Part shown: one piece after another, positions 24,331 through 33,320 of the stretch
How the letters are laid out: every line of letters begins with the position of its first letter
How positions within the stretch are numbered: the first letter of the stretch is position 1
Assembly (NCBI GenBank): GCA_903859705.1
Contig: CAIONQ010000029.1
Coordinates: 62,001 to 126,000 of the forward strand
DNA: 64,000 nt
DNA from: an uncultured Chthonomonas sp.
GTDB lineage: Bacteria > Armatimonadota > Chthonomonadetes > Chthonomonadales > Chthonomonadaceae
Direction of reading: 5' to 3'
The notes under the pieces: generated by a model
What the model was told of the DNA's origin: nothing
The model's input: the letters and a program-made list of their open reading frames with translations, nothing else
Database searches by the model: none
Made by a program: the position numbers and the translations under genes

Positions 24331-24360
24331 AGTGTAGCACGTTGGCGCAGGCACTGTCAA
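24331..24360 (-). promoter_or_regulatory. glnA sigma70 promoter
   Basis: On the minus strand, TTGACA (24355-24360), an 18-bp spacer, and TACACT (24331-24336). It is the only good promoter upstream of glnA. Confidence 0.75.
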
Positions 24361-24435
24361 CGATTCCCTGCACAGTTGCGGCATCTAAGGCTTTTGTATA
24401 TTTGCTGCAAACTGCTTGGAGCCCCAAAAGGAAAT

Positions 24436-24470
24436 TGGCTCGCCTGCTATGGTAGCTGGCGAGCCGATTT
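24436..24470 (-). terminator. Terminator of the exported TPR-like gene
   Basis: GGCTCGCC/GGCGAGCC (24437-24444 with 24458-24465) extends outward by A-T pairs with one mismatch. On the minus strand it is followed by a T-rich tract, 25 bases after the stop at 24495. Confidence 0.7.
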
Positions 24471-24494
24471 CCGTTGTTAGTGCCGAGAGGCAGG

Positions 24495-24935
24495 TTACTT
24501 CGGAACACCACCGGGCATATTGCGGTAGATGTCTTCGATGGCCTGTTTCTCTTCAATGCTGCCGCGGTGCTTAGGATCAATCTCCAGGGCGCGGCGGAAG
24601 AGGGCCAGAGCGGCGCGATACTGAATGCGCGGCGAGAGCTTGCCCTGCGGCAGGTGCATCAGGGTATCGCCATATTTGAAATTAGCCTCAACCACTGATT
24701 TCTGAGCGGGTGCAGCCTTGGGGGCCTTCTTCAGCTTAGCTTCTGCATCGGCTACGTTCTTGGCAAGCGGTGCCAGCTCAGGGTTGTCCTTTGGTGCCTG
24801 CTTCAGCGCTTCGGCGCAGGTAAGGGGCTTCTGGCCAGCAAAGGGCGGGGCGCCCGGATGCGCCTGTGCATGTGCGATGCCAGTGCCGAACAGAATCGCC
24901 ATGGCAGCGACCGGGATCTGCAGGAATTTCTTCAT
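24495..24935 (-). CDS. Exported helical (TPR-like) protein
   Basis: The 146-residue protein has a signal peptide (MKKFLQIPVAAMAILFGTGIAHA) and helical repeats typical of a short TPR unit at the C-terminus (YRAALALFRRALEIDPKHRGS). The middle is Lys/Ala/Pro-rich. It probably acts in the periplasm as a binding module; no partner is evident. It has its own terminator and lies upstream of glnA on the same strand. Confidence 0.7.
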   Translation of the reverse strand: MKKFLQIPVAAMAILFGTGIAHAQAHPGAPPFAGQKPLTCAEALKQAPKDNPELAPLAKNVADAEAKLKKAPKAAPAQKSVVEANFKYGDTLMHLPQGKLSPRIQYRAALALFRRALEIDPKHRGSIEEKQAIEDIYRNMPGGVPK

Positions 24936-25112
24936 TTATATATGCCTTTCGTAATCAGCGTTATGCAACACCACGGGGGCGCTGCGCTCAGAGCAAGTGA
25001 AAGCTCTGGAAGCCTGCTGGATAACGGCGTGTGGCATAGCCATACGCGACTGCTAATCAGGGTACCCCAAACGGTGCCGGGTGGCAACTCCGAAAGGGTT
25101 TAGTATGCTGTT

Positions 25113-25772
25113 TTACAGCTCTCCGCGCGCTTCCAATCTTTTATATAGCTGATAGGAATATAGGAGCGGGTAAAGCACAGCAAGAATGAATGCTATAAGA
25201 GTGGGCACCGGGTTTACGCCCAGCAGAGTTAGCAGGGCACCCAGTAACCCGGAGCCGACCATCAACCTGCCGGCTAGCCGATGCGTGGGATCCCATACTT
25301 TATCGCTGGCGAGAGTCCACGGTGTCTTAACTCCCATCCAGGGGTTGCGCCGAATTTTCCCCATTACATTGCCAAGCAGGCCAAAGAAGAAAAACATCCC
25401 TGTGAACAGCACTTTGTTGAAATCCATAGCAGGCAACAAAGCTGCTTCCAGCATCATAACATGTATGTATGTCATCAAACCAGTTATCACAACCATCATG
25501 TAGTTGTATATGTCACCGGTTTGGCCAGTAATATTTTCTCTAAATTGAAGTGGCGTCATTGCTGGAAGTGCACCCAAAAATGCCGTCATAAGTAAGATTA
25601 TGCCGGGCATCAGTAACACGGCAGTTTTTTTGTCGGCAAATCCATCCGGTTTCCCATGGATGTTCCAGTGGATTGGCATCTTATCCGGCAGCTGCTTGTA
25701 GATTAAGGCGGTGTAAACGGCAATGCCCACAAGTATTAAAGCAATGGCTATCATTGCATGGCTGCGTTTCAT
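25113..25772 (-). CDS. sdpI: SdpI-family membrane protein (DUF1648)
   Basis: The 219-residue protein has the DUF1648 N-terminal module (LPDKMPIHWNIHGKPDGFADK) followed by six or so membrane segments and the SdpI C-terminal motif (NPWMGVKTPWTLASDKVWDPTHRLAGRL). In Bacillus, SdpI gives immunity against the SdpC toxin and signals toxin presence by sequestering SdpR. No sdpABC toxin genes are here, so it may be a general homologue. It overlaps sdpR by four bases (ATGA). Confidence 0.9.
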   Translation of the reverse strand: MKRSHAMIAIALILVGIAVYTALIYKQLPDKMPIHWNIHGKPDGFADKKTAVLLMPGIILLMTAFLGALPAMTPLQFRENITGQTGDIYNYMMVVITGLMTYIHVMMLEAALLPAMDFNKVLFTGMFFFFGLLGNVMGKIRRNPWMGVKTPWTLASDKVWDPTHRLAGRLMVGSGLLGALLTLLGVNPVPTLIAFILAVLYPLLYSYQLYKRLEARGEL

Positions 25773-26125
25773 TTTTTGTCTCCTGTAGTGCCATCCGGGC
25801 TGCTTTCGGGCTGAGCATCGCCCTCCGGATTGACGCGAAGAGTTACGAGTGGTTTCTGTTCGGTAATCCGTGCTCCAAAGAGATCGAACAGTGCCGCGGT
25901 AACATCCTGGAATACGGTTGTATTAAGTGCGTAGTATATTTGTTGGCCATCTCGCCGGGCAAAAATGAGATCTGCCTGTTTGAGAATGCTGAAGTGGTGA
26001 GACATAGAGGGTGCAGATATGGCAAATTGCTCGCAGATCTGGCCGGCAGTTTTTTCCCCTTCCCCCAGAAGCTTTAGTATCTTCCTGCGAGTGGGGTCTG
26101 CAAGGGCTTTAAACACCAGATCCAT
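25769..26125 (-). CDS. sdpR: ArsR/SdpR-family transcriptional repressor
   Basis: The 118-residue protein starts MDLVFKALADPTRRKILKLL, the hallmark of the SdpR branch. A winged helix follows (AISAPSMSHHFSILKQADLI as recognition region, then RDGQQIYYAL as wing). No metal-binding Cys cluster is visible, as in SdpR. A disordered acidic tail follows. It probably represses its own operon through the inverted repeat at 26142-26165. Confidence 0.9.
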   Translation of the reverse strand: MDLVFKALADPTRRKILKLLGEGEKTAGQICEQFAISAPSMSHHFSILKQADLIFARRDGQQIYYALNTTVFQDVTAALFDLFGARITEQKPLVTLRVNPEGDAQPESSPDGTTGDKK

Positions 26126-26141
26126 GCGAAACTCCTGTTGA

Positions 26142-26194
26142 TTAGATAGTTAGATAACTGTCTAATTATCGCGCAGGTTTCGAATGTTTGTCAA
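26142..26194 (-). promoter_or_regulatory. sdpR-sdpI promoter and operator
   Basis: On the minus strand TTGACA (26189-26194), an 18-bp spacer and GATAAT (26165-26170) form the promoter. Immediately downstream an inverted repeat, TTAGATAGTT and AACTGTCTAA separated by four bases (26142-26165, one mismatch), covers the start of transcription. The gene begins 17 bases further. Confidence 0.8.
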
Positions 26195-26329
26195 GAGTCG
26201 CTCGTTTTTCAATGGGCGTCCCATCGGTGGCATGTAACAAAACTCCCCTCAGGGTATCCTATCCATCATCAGGTTATATATCTTCAAGAGTTCAAGAGCG
26301 AAAACGGCCAATCCGTGGAGTGAAAGTGT

Positions 26330-28828
26330 ATGAGATTTTCTACTGCGCTATTCGTATTGACGTTGGCACTGGCCCCGGCCCCGGCATTGATGCCTGTAGC
26401 TTTTGCACAGGCCGGTGTGGGGGCGCAGGCAACAGTTACTCCGCAAGCTGCTGAGTTCTTCGAGAAGAAGGTGCGGCCCCTTCTGGTGGATAACTGCATC
26501 TCCTGCCATGGCGATAGCAAGGCCAATGGAGGCCTAAGGCTCGATAGCCTGAATGCAATCCTAAAAGGCGGCGATAGCGGTACAGCGCTTGTACCTGGCA
26601 ATGCTGGCAAAAGTCGGTTGGTTAAGGCCATTGCCTACAACTCTGATTTGAAAATGCCACCTTCCGGCAAACTGAGTGCAGATGCCATCGCCACCCTAAC
26701 CCAGTGGGTTACTATGGGCGCACCCTGGCCAGGCGCAAAGCCAACGGCACCGCAGGCTACAAACGGGGAGTATGTAATTCCCGATGAGATGCGCAAATGG
26801 TGGTCTTTCAAACCCGTAACTAAGCCTTCCACGCCTCAAGTAAAAGCCAAATGGTGGGTTAAGTCACCTATAGATTCTTTTATACTTGCAAAGTTGGAGC
26901 AAAAAAGCCTCAAGCCATCTCCCTATGTGGATAGAAGAACTCTGATTAGGCGCGCATCTTTCGATCTTACCGGGCTTCCACCTACACCGGAAGCAGTGGA
27001 ATCGTTTGTTAACGACAAACGCACGGATGCGTATTCCCGGGTGGTAGATAATCTGCTTGCTTCTCCGCAGTATGGTGAGCGTTGGGGCCGCCACTGGCTG
27101 GATATTGCCCGCTATGCAGATACAAAAGGCTATGCCTTTACCGAAGATCCCGTTTACCACAATGCATACACTTACCGAGACTATGTAATACGTTCATTTA
27201 ATGAGGATCTACCCTACGATCAGTTTGTGGTGCAGCAGCTTGCTGCAGATAAGCTGGACCTGGGTGATGATAAGCGCCCGCTGGCGGCCCTTGGGTTCCT
27301 GAATGTGGGACGCCGCTTTCTGAACGATCCCGTATTCATCAATGATGATCGTATCGACTGTACATGCCGGGGTTTGCTTGGCCTTACAGTTGGCTGCGCA
27401 CGCTGCCACAACCACAAGTTCGACCCGGTATCGATGAAGGATTACTACGCACTTTACGGCGTGTTTGCAAGCGGTTTTGAGCCCAATCCGCCTCCCGCAA
27501 TTTCGCCGAAGTCTATTTCCGGCCCATTTGAGGCACACAACGCACAGATCTTAAGCACAGAAAAACAGGTGCAAGACCAGGTGCGGTCAGAAATGACCCA
27601 ACTTAGAGCCCGCGTAGAGAAGGATCCGGGCAAGGCAAGCCCAGAAGTGAAGCAGATACTTCAAAGCATCCGCCTTGAGAACCTGCCAGATGGTGGGCAA
27701 CTTGCAAAACTGATGCCGGCTTTTAGCCCTGCGGCAGCCGATAGCATTAAGAAGCTGCAGGCTACTGTGGCAGATTTGCGCGCCCATATACCGCCCACTC
27801 CAGAGTTTGCCATGGCAACTCAAGATCTGCCAAAACCGTTCGATGCGTATGTGTTTCTGCGAGGTAACCCTGGCAACCGGGGAGACGCGGTTCCACGCCG
27901 TTTTATCCAGCTTCTATCCGGCGAAGGTGCAAAACCCTACGCGGATGGTGGCCGGCTTCAGCTTGGCCAGGATATAGCGAACAAAAACAACCCTCTTACT
28001 GCCCGTGTTTTTGTAAACCGGGTATGGATGTATCACTTTGGCCAGGCCATTGTGAGAACTCCAAGCGATTTCGGCACGCGGGGCGAAAAGCCCACAAACC
28101 CGGCTCTTCTGGATTGGCTTGCCGCTTCCTTCATGGAAGATGGATGGTCGATCAAGAAGCTGCATCGCCGCATTATGCTATCCAGCGCGTATCAGCAGAG
28201 CTGTGATGGCAGCCAGGCTGCCTTTAATGCCGATCCAGAAAACAGGCTTGTTTACCGCCAGAATCGTCAACGCCTGGATTTTGAATCCCTGCGAGATACG
28301 ATGTTGGCAGTTGCAGGAAAGCTGGACAAATCGGTGGGTGGGCCAGCTGTGGAGATCACAAAGGCACCATTTTCCACCCGGCGTACGGTATACGGGTTTA
28401 TAGACAGGCAGAACCTGCAGCCACTATTCCGTGCCTTCGATTTTGCCAGCCCGGATTCAAGCAGCGCACAGCGATTTAATACTACCGTTCCGCAGCAAAG
28501 CCTGTTCATGATGAACAGCCCCTTTATAGTGGAGCAGGCCAAAGCACTGGCGGCACGGCCCGAGGTTATGGGGGCAAAAACTGTAACTGCACAGGTTACG
28601 GTGCTATACAAACTACTATATCAACGTATGCCAGGTCATGAGGAGATAGCAGCTGCAGAGAGCTTTCTGCGTGGGTTAGAGCAGCTGAGGCAGGCATCTG
28701 CCACCGGAGACACCAGCGTAAGAACAGCATCCCTTGGCCAGAAGCCGGCGGTGGCGCGGGCCCTCAGTCCATTAGAGGAGTACGCACAAACTCTTCTGCT
28801 TACGAATGAGCTACTGTTTGTAGACTGA
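26330..28828 (+). CDS. PSCyt1/DUF1549/DUF1553 cytochrome-domain protein
   Basis: The 832-residue exported protein has a signal peptide (to about residue 28). A PSCyt1 c-type heme motif CISCHG (residues 56-61) is followed by a DUF1549 region (about 175-385, with SPIDSFILAKLE, RRASFDLTGLPPTPE, YGERWGRHWLDIARYADTKGY and a CARCHNHKFDP heme-like CxxCH) and a DUF1553 region (about 540-800, with NPLTARVFVNRVWMYHFG and the QQSLFMMNSP stretch). Such proteins are abundant in Planctomycetota, Verrucomicrobiota and relatives, usually with a DUF1501 partner. None is present here. Function is poorly known; a role in extracytoplasmic polymer oxidation is often proposed. Confidence 0.9.
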   Translation: MRFSTALFVLTLALAPAPALMPVAFAQAGVGAQATVTPQAAEFFEKKVRPLLVDNCISCHGDSKANGGLRLDSLNAILKGGDSGTALVPGNAGKSRLVKAIAYNSDLKMPPSGKLSADAIATLTQWVTMGAPWPGAKPTAPQATNGEYVIPDEMRKWWSFKPVTKPSTPQVKAKWWVKSPIDSFILAKLEQKSLKPSPYVDRRTLIRRASFDLTGLPPTPEAVESFVNDKRTDAYSRVVDNLLASPQYGERWGRHWLDIARYADTKGYAFTEDPVYHNAYTYRDYVIRSFNEDLPYDQFVVQQLAADKLDLGDDKRPLAALGFLNVGRRFLNDPVFINDDRIDCTCRGLLGLTVGCARCHNHKFDPVSMKDYYALYGVFASGFEPNPPPAISPKSISGPFEAHNAQILSTEKQVQDQVRSEMTQLRARVEKDPGKASPEVKQILQSIRLENLPDGGQLAKLMPAFSPAAADSIKKLQATVADLRAHIPPTPEFAMATQDLPKPFDAYVFLRGNPGNRGDAVPRRFIQLLSGEGAKPYADGGRLQLGQDIANKNNPLTARVFVNRVWMYHFGQAIVRTPSDFGTRGEKPTNPALLDWLAASFMEDGWSIKKLHRRIMLSSAYQQSCDGSQAAFNADPENRLVYRQNRQRLDFESLRDTMLAVAGKLDKSVGGPAVEITKAPFSTRRTVYGFIDRQNLQPLFRAFDFASPDSSSAQRFNTTVPQQSLFMMNSPFIVEQAKALAARPEVMGAKTVTAQVTVLYKLLYQRMPGHEEIAAAESFLRGLEQLRQASATGDTSVRTASLGQKPAVARALSPLEEYAQTLLLTNELLFVD

Positions 28829-28846
28829 TGGCACATTCTTAAGGGG

Positions 28847-28875
28847 TTGCATTCGCGTTGTGGATCGTGTAAAAT
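28847..28875 (+). promoter_or_regulatory. Promoter of the HesB/IscA gene
   Basis: TTGCAT (28847-28852), a 17-bp spacer and TAAAAT (28870-28875). It leaves a leader of about 170 bases before the gene; the leader holds a short GTGC/GCAC stem. Confidence 0.65.
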
Positions 28876-29052
28876 GCCCAATAAGCTTATGTGCGCAATT
28901 TGTGCACGGCGCAAACAGGGAACGCAGCGCAGTTCGCGAGCGTATGTTCAATACCGGCTCTATGCAGATACCATGTTTGGGGCTGCGATTACTGGACTAT
29001 AAGAACCATATATACAGGCTTTTACCAGGCATTTTGAAAGGAGTGAGAAACC

Positions 29053-29478
29053 ATGGCAACTCTGGAAGTTACCACGGGCGCTGAAGTTACCCTCACAGAG
29101 TCGGCCGCGGAGCAGATCCTTGGTCTTCTGGAGCGAGAAGGCAAGCCAGAGGCAGCTCTGCGCGTGTTTGTATCAGGTGGCGGATGCTCGGGCTTGAACT
29201 ACGGTATGGCAATCGATGAAAGCATCGAAGAGGGCGATACTGTTTACAGCAGCTTTGGTGTACGCATAGTTGTAGATCAGCTGAGCCTGCCTCATATTAA
29301 GGGCGCCAGCGTAGACTATGTCGACGATGTTATGGGCGGCGGCTTTAAGATCGATAACCCCAACGCAACTCGTTCCTGTGGCTGTGGCAACTCCTTCGGC
29401 ACCGAAGATGGCCCAGATGCCGCATCTGGTGGATGTGGCACTGGTGGCGGTTGCGGTTCTGGTTGCGGCTGCGGTTAA
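29053..29478 (+). CDS. HesB/IscA/ErpA-type iron-sulfur cluster insertion protein with Cys-Gly tail
   Basis: The 141-residue protein contains the complete A-type carrier core of about 115 residues, with SGGGCSGLNYGM and NATRSCGCGNSF supplying the three cluster-binding cysteines. It would deliver Fe-S clusters to apoproteins. After the core comes an unusual tail of Gly and Cys (SGGCGTGGGCGSGCGCG at the end), giving five extra cysteines. GAAAGGAG is eight bases upstream of the ATG. It is monocistronic with its own promoter and a UUCG-capped terminator. Confidence 0.93.
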   Translation: MATLEVTTGAEVTLTESAAEQILGLLEREGKPEAALRVFVSGGGCSGLNYGMAIDESIEEGDTVYSSFGVRIVVDQLSLPHIKGASVDYVDDVMGGGFKIDNPNATRSCGCGNSFGTEDGPDAASGGCGTGGGCGSGCGCG

Positions 29479-29518
29479 TATCTGCAGCGTTCCGCCAGGA
29501 ACTTAGCTTACGCATTAG

Positions 29519-29546
29519 AAATGGAGGCCTTCGGGCCTCCATTTTG
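29519..29546 (+). terminator. UUCG-tetraloop terminator after the IscA-like gene
   Basis: AATGGAGGCC and GGCCTCCATT (29519-29529 with 29534-29544) close a TTCG loop and are followed by TTTTG. Confidence 0.9.
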
Positions 29547-29656
29547 TTGTTTGGATCTCAACTCATTCTGCCTTTCATTTATCTATTCCACAGAATATTG
29601 CATAAACCGGAAACTTTGCCCCCAAACGGGGAGTATACAGAAACAGAACAAGCTCA

Positions 29657-29686
29657 CTTGACAATATAACACTCAAGTGGTATTCT
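29657..29686 (+). promoter_or_regulatory. dnaK operon promoter with HAIR-type HspR operator
   Basis: TTGACA (29658-29663), a 17-bp spacer and TATTCT (29681-29686) form a sigma70 promoter. Superimposed is a HspR-associated inverted repeat: arms CTTGACA (29657-29663) and ACTCAAG (29671-29677) separated by exactly seven bases. The right arm is identical to the known consensus and the left arm has five of seven matches. hspR is encoded at the end of the operon, so negative autoregulation is expected. Confidence 0.88.
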
Positions 29687-29760
29687 AATACCAGCACCAA
29701 TCTGGCAGCAATTATCCGGTTTAAACCGATAATCAGCGATATGCGTGGAGGCAAAGAAAG

Positions 29761-31617
29761 ATGGGCAAGGCTGTTGGCATCGACCTGGGAACAACCAACT
29801 CTGTGGTTGCGATTATTGAAGGTGGCGAACCCACCGTTATTCCTAATGCAGAGGGTGGCCGTCTCACCGCGTCGGTGGTAGGTTTTAACAAAGCGGGCGA
29901 AAGGCTCGTAGGTTCAAGCGCAAAGCGCCAGGCTATTATCAGCCCGGACAGAACAATCATCTCGATCAAGCGCAAGATCGGCACCAACGACAAGGTGTCT
30001 ATAGATGGAAAGGCATATTCTGCCGAAGAGATTTCGGCCATGATCCTGCAGAAGCTAAAGGCAGACGCAGAGGCCTACCTTGGTGAGCCCGTAACCGAAG
30101 CTGTTATTACTGTTCCCGCCTACTTCAACGATGCCGAGCGAACTGCAACGCAGCATGCTGGCGAAATTGCTGGCCTGAAGGTTCTGCGCATCATCAACGA
30201 GCCAACCGCTGCGGCTTTGGCTTATGGTCTGGATCGCAAAAAGGAAGAAACCGTTCTGGTGTTCGACCTTGGTGGTGGAACCTTCGACGTTTCCCTGCTG
30301 GAAATCGGTAAAACCGATGATGGCGGTGCAGTACTTGAAGTTCTCTCCACCAGTGGTGATACCCACCTCGGCGGCGACGACTGGGATCAGCGAATTGTGG
30401 ATTACGTTTGCGACGAGTTCAAGAAAGAGACCGCCATTGAGCTGAAGAAGGACAAACAGGCCCTTCAGCGAGTGCGGGAAGCGGCTGAAAAGGCCAAAAT
30501 TGAACTTTCCAGCGTAGTGCAAACCAACATCAATCTGCCGTTTATTAGCAGCACGCCAGAGGGCCCGGCGCATCTGGATGTTAATGTTTCTCGAGCCAAG
30601 TTCGAAGAACTTACCCGTGATCTTGTAGAGCGCTGCAAAGGCCCGTTCGAGCGTGCAATTTCTGATGCCAAGATTCAAGCATCCGAAATTGATGAGATCG
30701 TGCTTGTTGGCGGATCCACCCGCATGCCAATGATCCACGACCTGGTTCGAGCACTTGGCGGTGGCAAAGAACCAAACAAGGGTGTAAACCCGGATGAAGT
30801 TGTTGCTGTTGGCGCTGCCGTACAGGCAGGTGTACTTTCTGGTGATACCAGTGCAACCAAGGGTGGTGGCATCCTGTTGCTGGATGTAACCCCGCTCAGC
30901 CTCGGTATTGAGACCATGGGTGGCGTTATGACCAGGCTCATTGAGCGCAACACCACCATTCCAACGCGTAAGAGCGAAGTGTTCTCTACTGCGGAAGATG
31001 GCCAAACCAGCGTGCATGTTAAGGTGTATCAGGGTGAGCGCGAGATTGCCGGGCACAACAAAATGCTTGGTGATTTCCAGCTTACCGGCATTCCTGCAGC
31101 ACGCCGCGGCGTTCCCCAGATTGAAGTTACCTTCGATCTCGATGCCAACGGCATCGTAAGTGTATCAGCACGCGACAAAGCTACTGGCCGTGAGCAGAAG
31201 ATCACCATTACCGGCTCCGGAAGCCTCAATAAAGATGAGGTTGACCGCATGGTAAAAGAGGCTGCTGCACATGCCGAAGAAGATAAGAAGCTGCGGGAGC
31301 GAGCAGAAGCACGCAACCGCGCCGAATCTCTTATCAACAACACCGAGCGTCAGATTAAGGATCTCGGGGAGAAGGTGCCTTCGGACACTCGAACCACAGT
31401 TGAGGGCCACATCGCCACTCTGCGTACTGCGCTAAATGGCAACGATACGCCAACCGAGGAGCTGCAGACGCTTACCTCTGAGCTGGAGCAGGCAACCTTT
31501 AAGCTGAGTGAACTGCTGTATCAGCAGGCCACCGGAGAAGAGGCTGGCACAGAAGCCACCCATGGCGCAGAGGCACCGCATGCCGATGATGACACCGTGG
31601 AAGCCGAGTTCAAGTAA
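29761..31617 (+). CDS. dnaK: Chaperone DnaK (Hsp70)
   Basis: The 618-residue protein has the complete Hsp70 plan: the ATPase domain with [30 protein letters not shown] and [10 protein letters not shown], the interdomain linker [14 protein letters not shown], the substrate-binding domain, and a lid ending in an acidic tail ([10 protein letters not shown]). It folds or holds client proteins with DnaJ and a nucleotide exchange factor. It heads the operon dnaK-hsp20-dnaJ-hspR. The usual grpE is absent between dnaK and dnaJ. Confidence 0.97.
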   Translation: MGKAVGIDLGTTNSVVAIIEGGEPTVIPNAEGGRLTASVVGFNKAGERLVGSSAKRQAIISPDRTIISIKRKIGTNDKVSIDGKAYSAEEISAMILQKLKADAEAYLGEPVTEAVITVPAYFNDAERTATQHAGEIAGLKVLRIINEPTAAALAYGLDRKKEETVLVFDLGGGTFDVSLLEIGKTDDGGAVLEVLSTSGDTHLGGDDWDQRIVDYVCDEFKKETAIELKKDKQALQRVREAAEKAKIELSSVVQTNINLPFISSTPEGPAHLDVNVSRAKFEELTRDLVERCKGPFERAISDAKIQASEIDEIVLVGGSTRMPMIHDLVRALGGGKEPNKGVNPDEVVAVGAAVQAGVLSGDTSATKGGGILLLDVTPLSLGIETMGGVMTRLIERNTTIPTRKSEVFSTAEDGQTSVHVKVYQGEREIAGHNKMLGDFQLTGIPAARRGVPQIEVTFDLDANGIVSVSARDKATGREQKITITGSGSLNKDEVDRMVKEAAAHAEEDKKLRERAEARNRAESLINNTERQIKDLGEKVPSDTRTTVEGHIATLRTALNGNDTPTEELQTLTSELEQATFKLSELLYQQATGEEAGTEATHGAEAPHADDDTVEAEFK

Positions 31618-31631
31618 AGCAAATCAACCCT

Positions 31632-31693
31632 TATCTGCCGGCAAGGGTGCGTAACCCGAACCGGCAGATATAGCCGCCCCACCAAGATGGGGC
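31632..31693 (+). other. Intergenic hairpins between dnaK and hsp20
   Basis: TATCTGCCGG/CCGGCAGATA (31632-31641 with 31661-31670) encloses a GGGT/ACCC inner stem, and GCCCCA/TGGGGC (31676-31693) follows. There is no U-run, so these may set mRNA stability or processing rather than termination. Confidence 0.6.
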
Positions 31694-31726
31694 CAGCAAT
31701 TCCCAGCCTGATGGAAGGAGACAGAG

Positions 31727-32173
31727 ATGAATATCACCCGTTATGACCGCGATCCTCTCGATACTATTTTTCGCTTGCAGGATGACATTGCCCGTGCGCT
31801 TAACCCCCGCAACGCTCAGCCGCGCGAGAACGTTTCTTCTCGTGTCTGGAGCCCTTCGGTCGATGTCTTTGAAGATAACGACTGTATCATCATTAGAGCG
31901 GATCTTCCTGGTGTAAACCAGGAAGATATCGATATCGAAATGAATGGCGATACCCTCACCATAAAGGGCGAACGAAAGTTTGATGATGAGGAGCGTAAAG
32001 ATGGTTACGTTCGCCTGGAGCGCCAGTACGGTGCCTTCCAGCGCAGCTTTACCATTGGCGTTCCTGTAGATATCAATGCGGTTAAGGCCAGTTACCGAAA
32101 TGGCATTCTGGAGCTTACTCTGCCCAAGGTAGAGGTTTCCAGGCCCAAAAAGGTACAGATAAGCGCAGAATAG
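31727..32173 (+). CDS. Small heat shock protein Hsp20
   Basis: The 148-residue protein has an alpha-crystallin domain (about residues 43-135) with WSPSVDVFEDND at the start, the middle ADLPGVNQEDIDIEMNGDTLTIKGER, and the diagnostic ASYRNGILELTLPK near the end. It binds unfolding proteins without ATP. Its position between dnaK and dnaJ, where grpE usually lies, is unusual. AAGGAG lies 8-9 bases before the ATG. Confidence 0.95.
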   Translation: MNITRYDRDPLDTIFRLQDDIARALNPRNAQPRENVSSRVWSPSVDVFEDNDCIIIRADLPGVNQEDIDIEMNGDTLTIKGERKFDDEERKDGYVRLERQYGAFQRSFTIGVPVDINAVKASYRNGILELTLPKVEVSRPKKVQISAE

Positions 32174-32184
32174 CAGCAATCAAA

Positions 32185-32220
32185 CGGCGGCAGGCAATTT
32201 CAGAGCCCTGCCTGCCGCCG
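32185..32220 (+). other. Intergenic hairpin between hsp20 and dnaJ
   Basis: A 12-bp stem, CGGCGGCAGGCA with TGCCTGCCGCCG (32185-32196 with 32209-32220), has no U-run. It may limit read-through or protect the upstream mRNA, changing the ratio of chaperones. Confidence 0.65.
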
Positions 32221-32264
32221 GCCATTTGGCCAATAGAATTCCACCTCCCGGGGGGTGATTGATA

Positions 32265-33272
32265 GTGAACGACTATTACAAGGTGCTTGGCGTCTCCTCA
32301 GATGCAACCGAAGAAGACATCAAGAAGGCGCACAGAAAGCTTGCCAGAAAGCACCATCCTGATCTGAACCCCGGCAATACAAAGGCCGAAGACCAGTTCA
32401 AAAAGATCCAGGAGGCATACGACGTACTTTCTGACCCGGATAAGCGCAAGAAGTACGATATGTATGGGGATGCATGGCAACAGGGCCCGTTTGCCGGTGG
32501 GCAGTCTGCGCCAGGCAACCAGGGCTACGGCGATCCATTTGCAGGCGCGAATGCCGGTGGCAGCATCAATCTGGAAGATCTGTTTGGCAGTATGTTCAGC
32601 GGGGGGTCGCCCTTCGGCCAGAACGCGCCGGCAGATGATGTTGAGGTATCCCTTGATGTGAGCATAGAAGATGCCTACCGGGGTGCTTCACGGCGCGTAA
32701 CCGTTACTATTGAAGATACCTGTACAGAGTGCGGTGGTGCTGGCCAGAAACGTAATAACCGTGGGCAGTTTGAACTTAACGGAGGTGTGTGTAACCGTTG
32801 CCGTGGCCGAGGACGAACCGCAGCTCAGCGTGCTTTACAGGTAACTGTACCCGCAGGTGCGTGGGATGGCATGTCCATTATACAGCGCGGACAGGGTCCT
32901 GCAGATGCACGTGGTCGTAAGAGTGATCTAATACTAAAGGTTCACCTTATGCCACATCCACGCTATGAGCGCGATGGCCAAAACATACTATTTGATGTGC
33001 AGATTCCCTATACGGTGGCTGCGTTGGGTGGTGAGGTTCCTGTAGAGCTTCCATCTGGCACAACCAGGCAACTCACTGTCCCGCCGGGCATCCAGAGCGG
33101 GCAAAAGATGAAGCTTACGGGCCAGGGAATGCCGGCGCTGAAAGATCGCCGTGTAGGAGATGCCTTCGCCCGCGTCAAAATAATGGTACCAAAGGATCTC
33201 AGCGATGCCGAGAAGCAACTTCTTGAGCAACTGGGCGAGATCCGCAGAGATCCGATACGTCGGAACCGGTAG
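32265..33272 (+). CDS. dnaJ: DnaJ-family co-chaperone with a reduced zinc domain
   Basis: The 335-residue protein has a J domain (residues 1-65, with HHPDLNP containing the HPD tripeptide). A Gly/Phe-rich stretch (about 70-120) and the two-barrel substrate-binding region with [29 protein letters not shown] and [19 protein letters not shown] follow. Classical DnaJ has four CxxCxGxG motifs binding two zinc ions; here only two are present (CTECGGAG and CNRCRGRG), enough for one. It should stimulate the ATPase of DnaK. GTG 32265 is chosen, with GGGGGTG about seven bases upstream; a TTG at 32259 is possible. Confidence 0.92.
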   Translation: MNDYYKVLGVSSDATEEDIKKAHRKLARKHHPDLNPGNTKAEDQFKKIQEAYDVLSDPDKRKKYDMYGDAWQQGPFAGGQSAPGNQGYGDPFAGANAGGSINLEDLFGSMFSGGSPFGQNAPADDVEVSLDVSIEDAYRGASRRVTVTIEDTCTECGGAGQKRNNRGQFELNGGVCNRCRGRGRTAAQRALQVTVPAGAWDGMSIIQRGQGPADARGRKSDLILKVHLMPHPRYERDGQNILFDVQIPYTVAALGGEVPVELPSGTTRQLTVPPGIQSGQKMKLTGQGMPALKDRRVGDAFARVKIMVPKDLSDAEKQLLEQLGEIRRDPIRRNR

Positions 33273-33320
33273 CCTCGGCACTACCTGAAATATGGCGGCG
33301 ATGCAGCAGGGAGCAAAAGA

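Noticed and set aside
30055-31056. 333-codon frame antisense to dnaK
   Set aside because: It lies completely inside dnaK on the opposite strand; its codon pattern mirrors that of dnaK and it has no ribosome site or family match.
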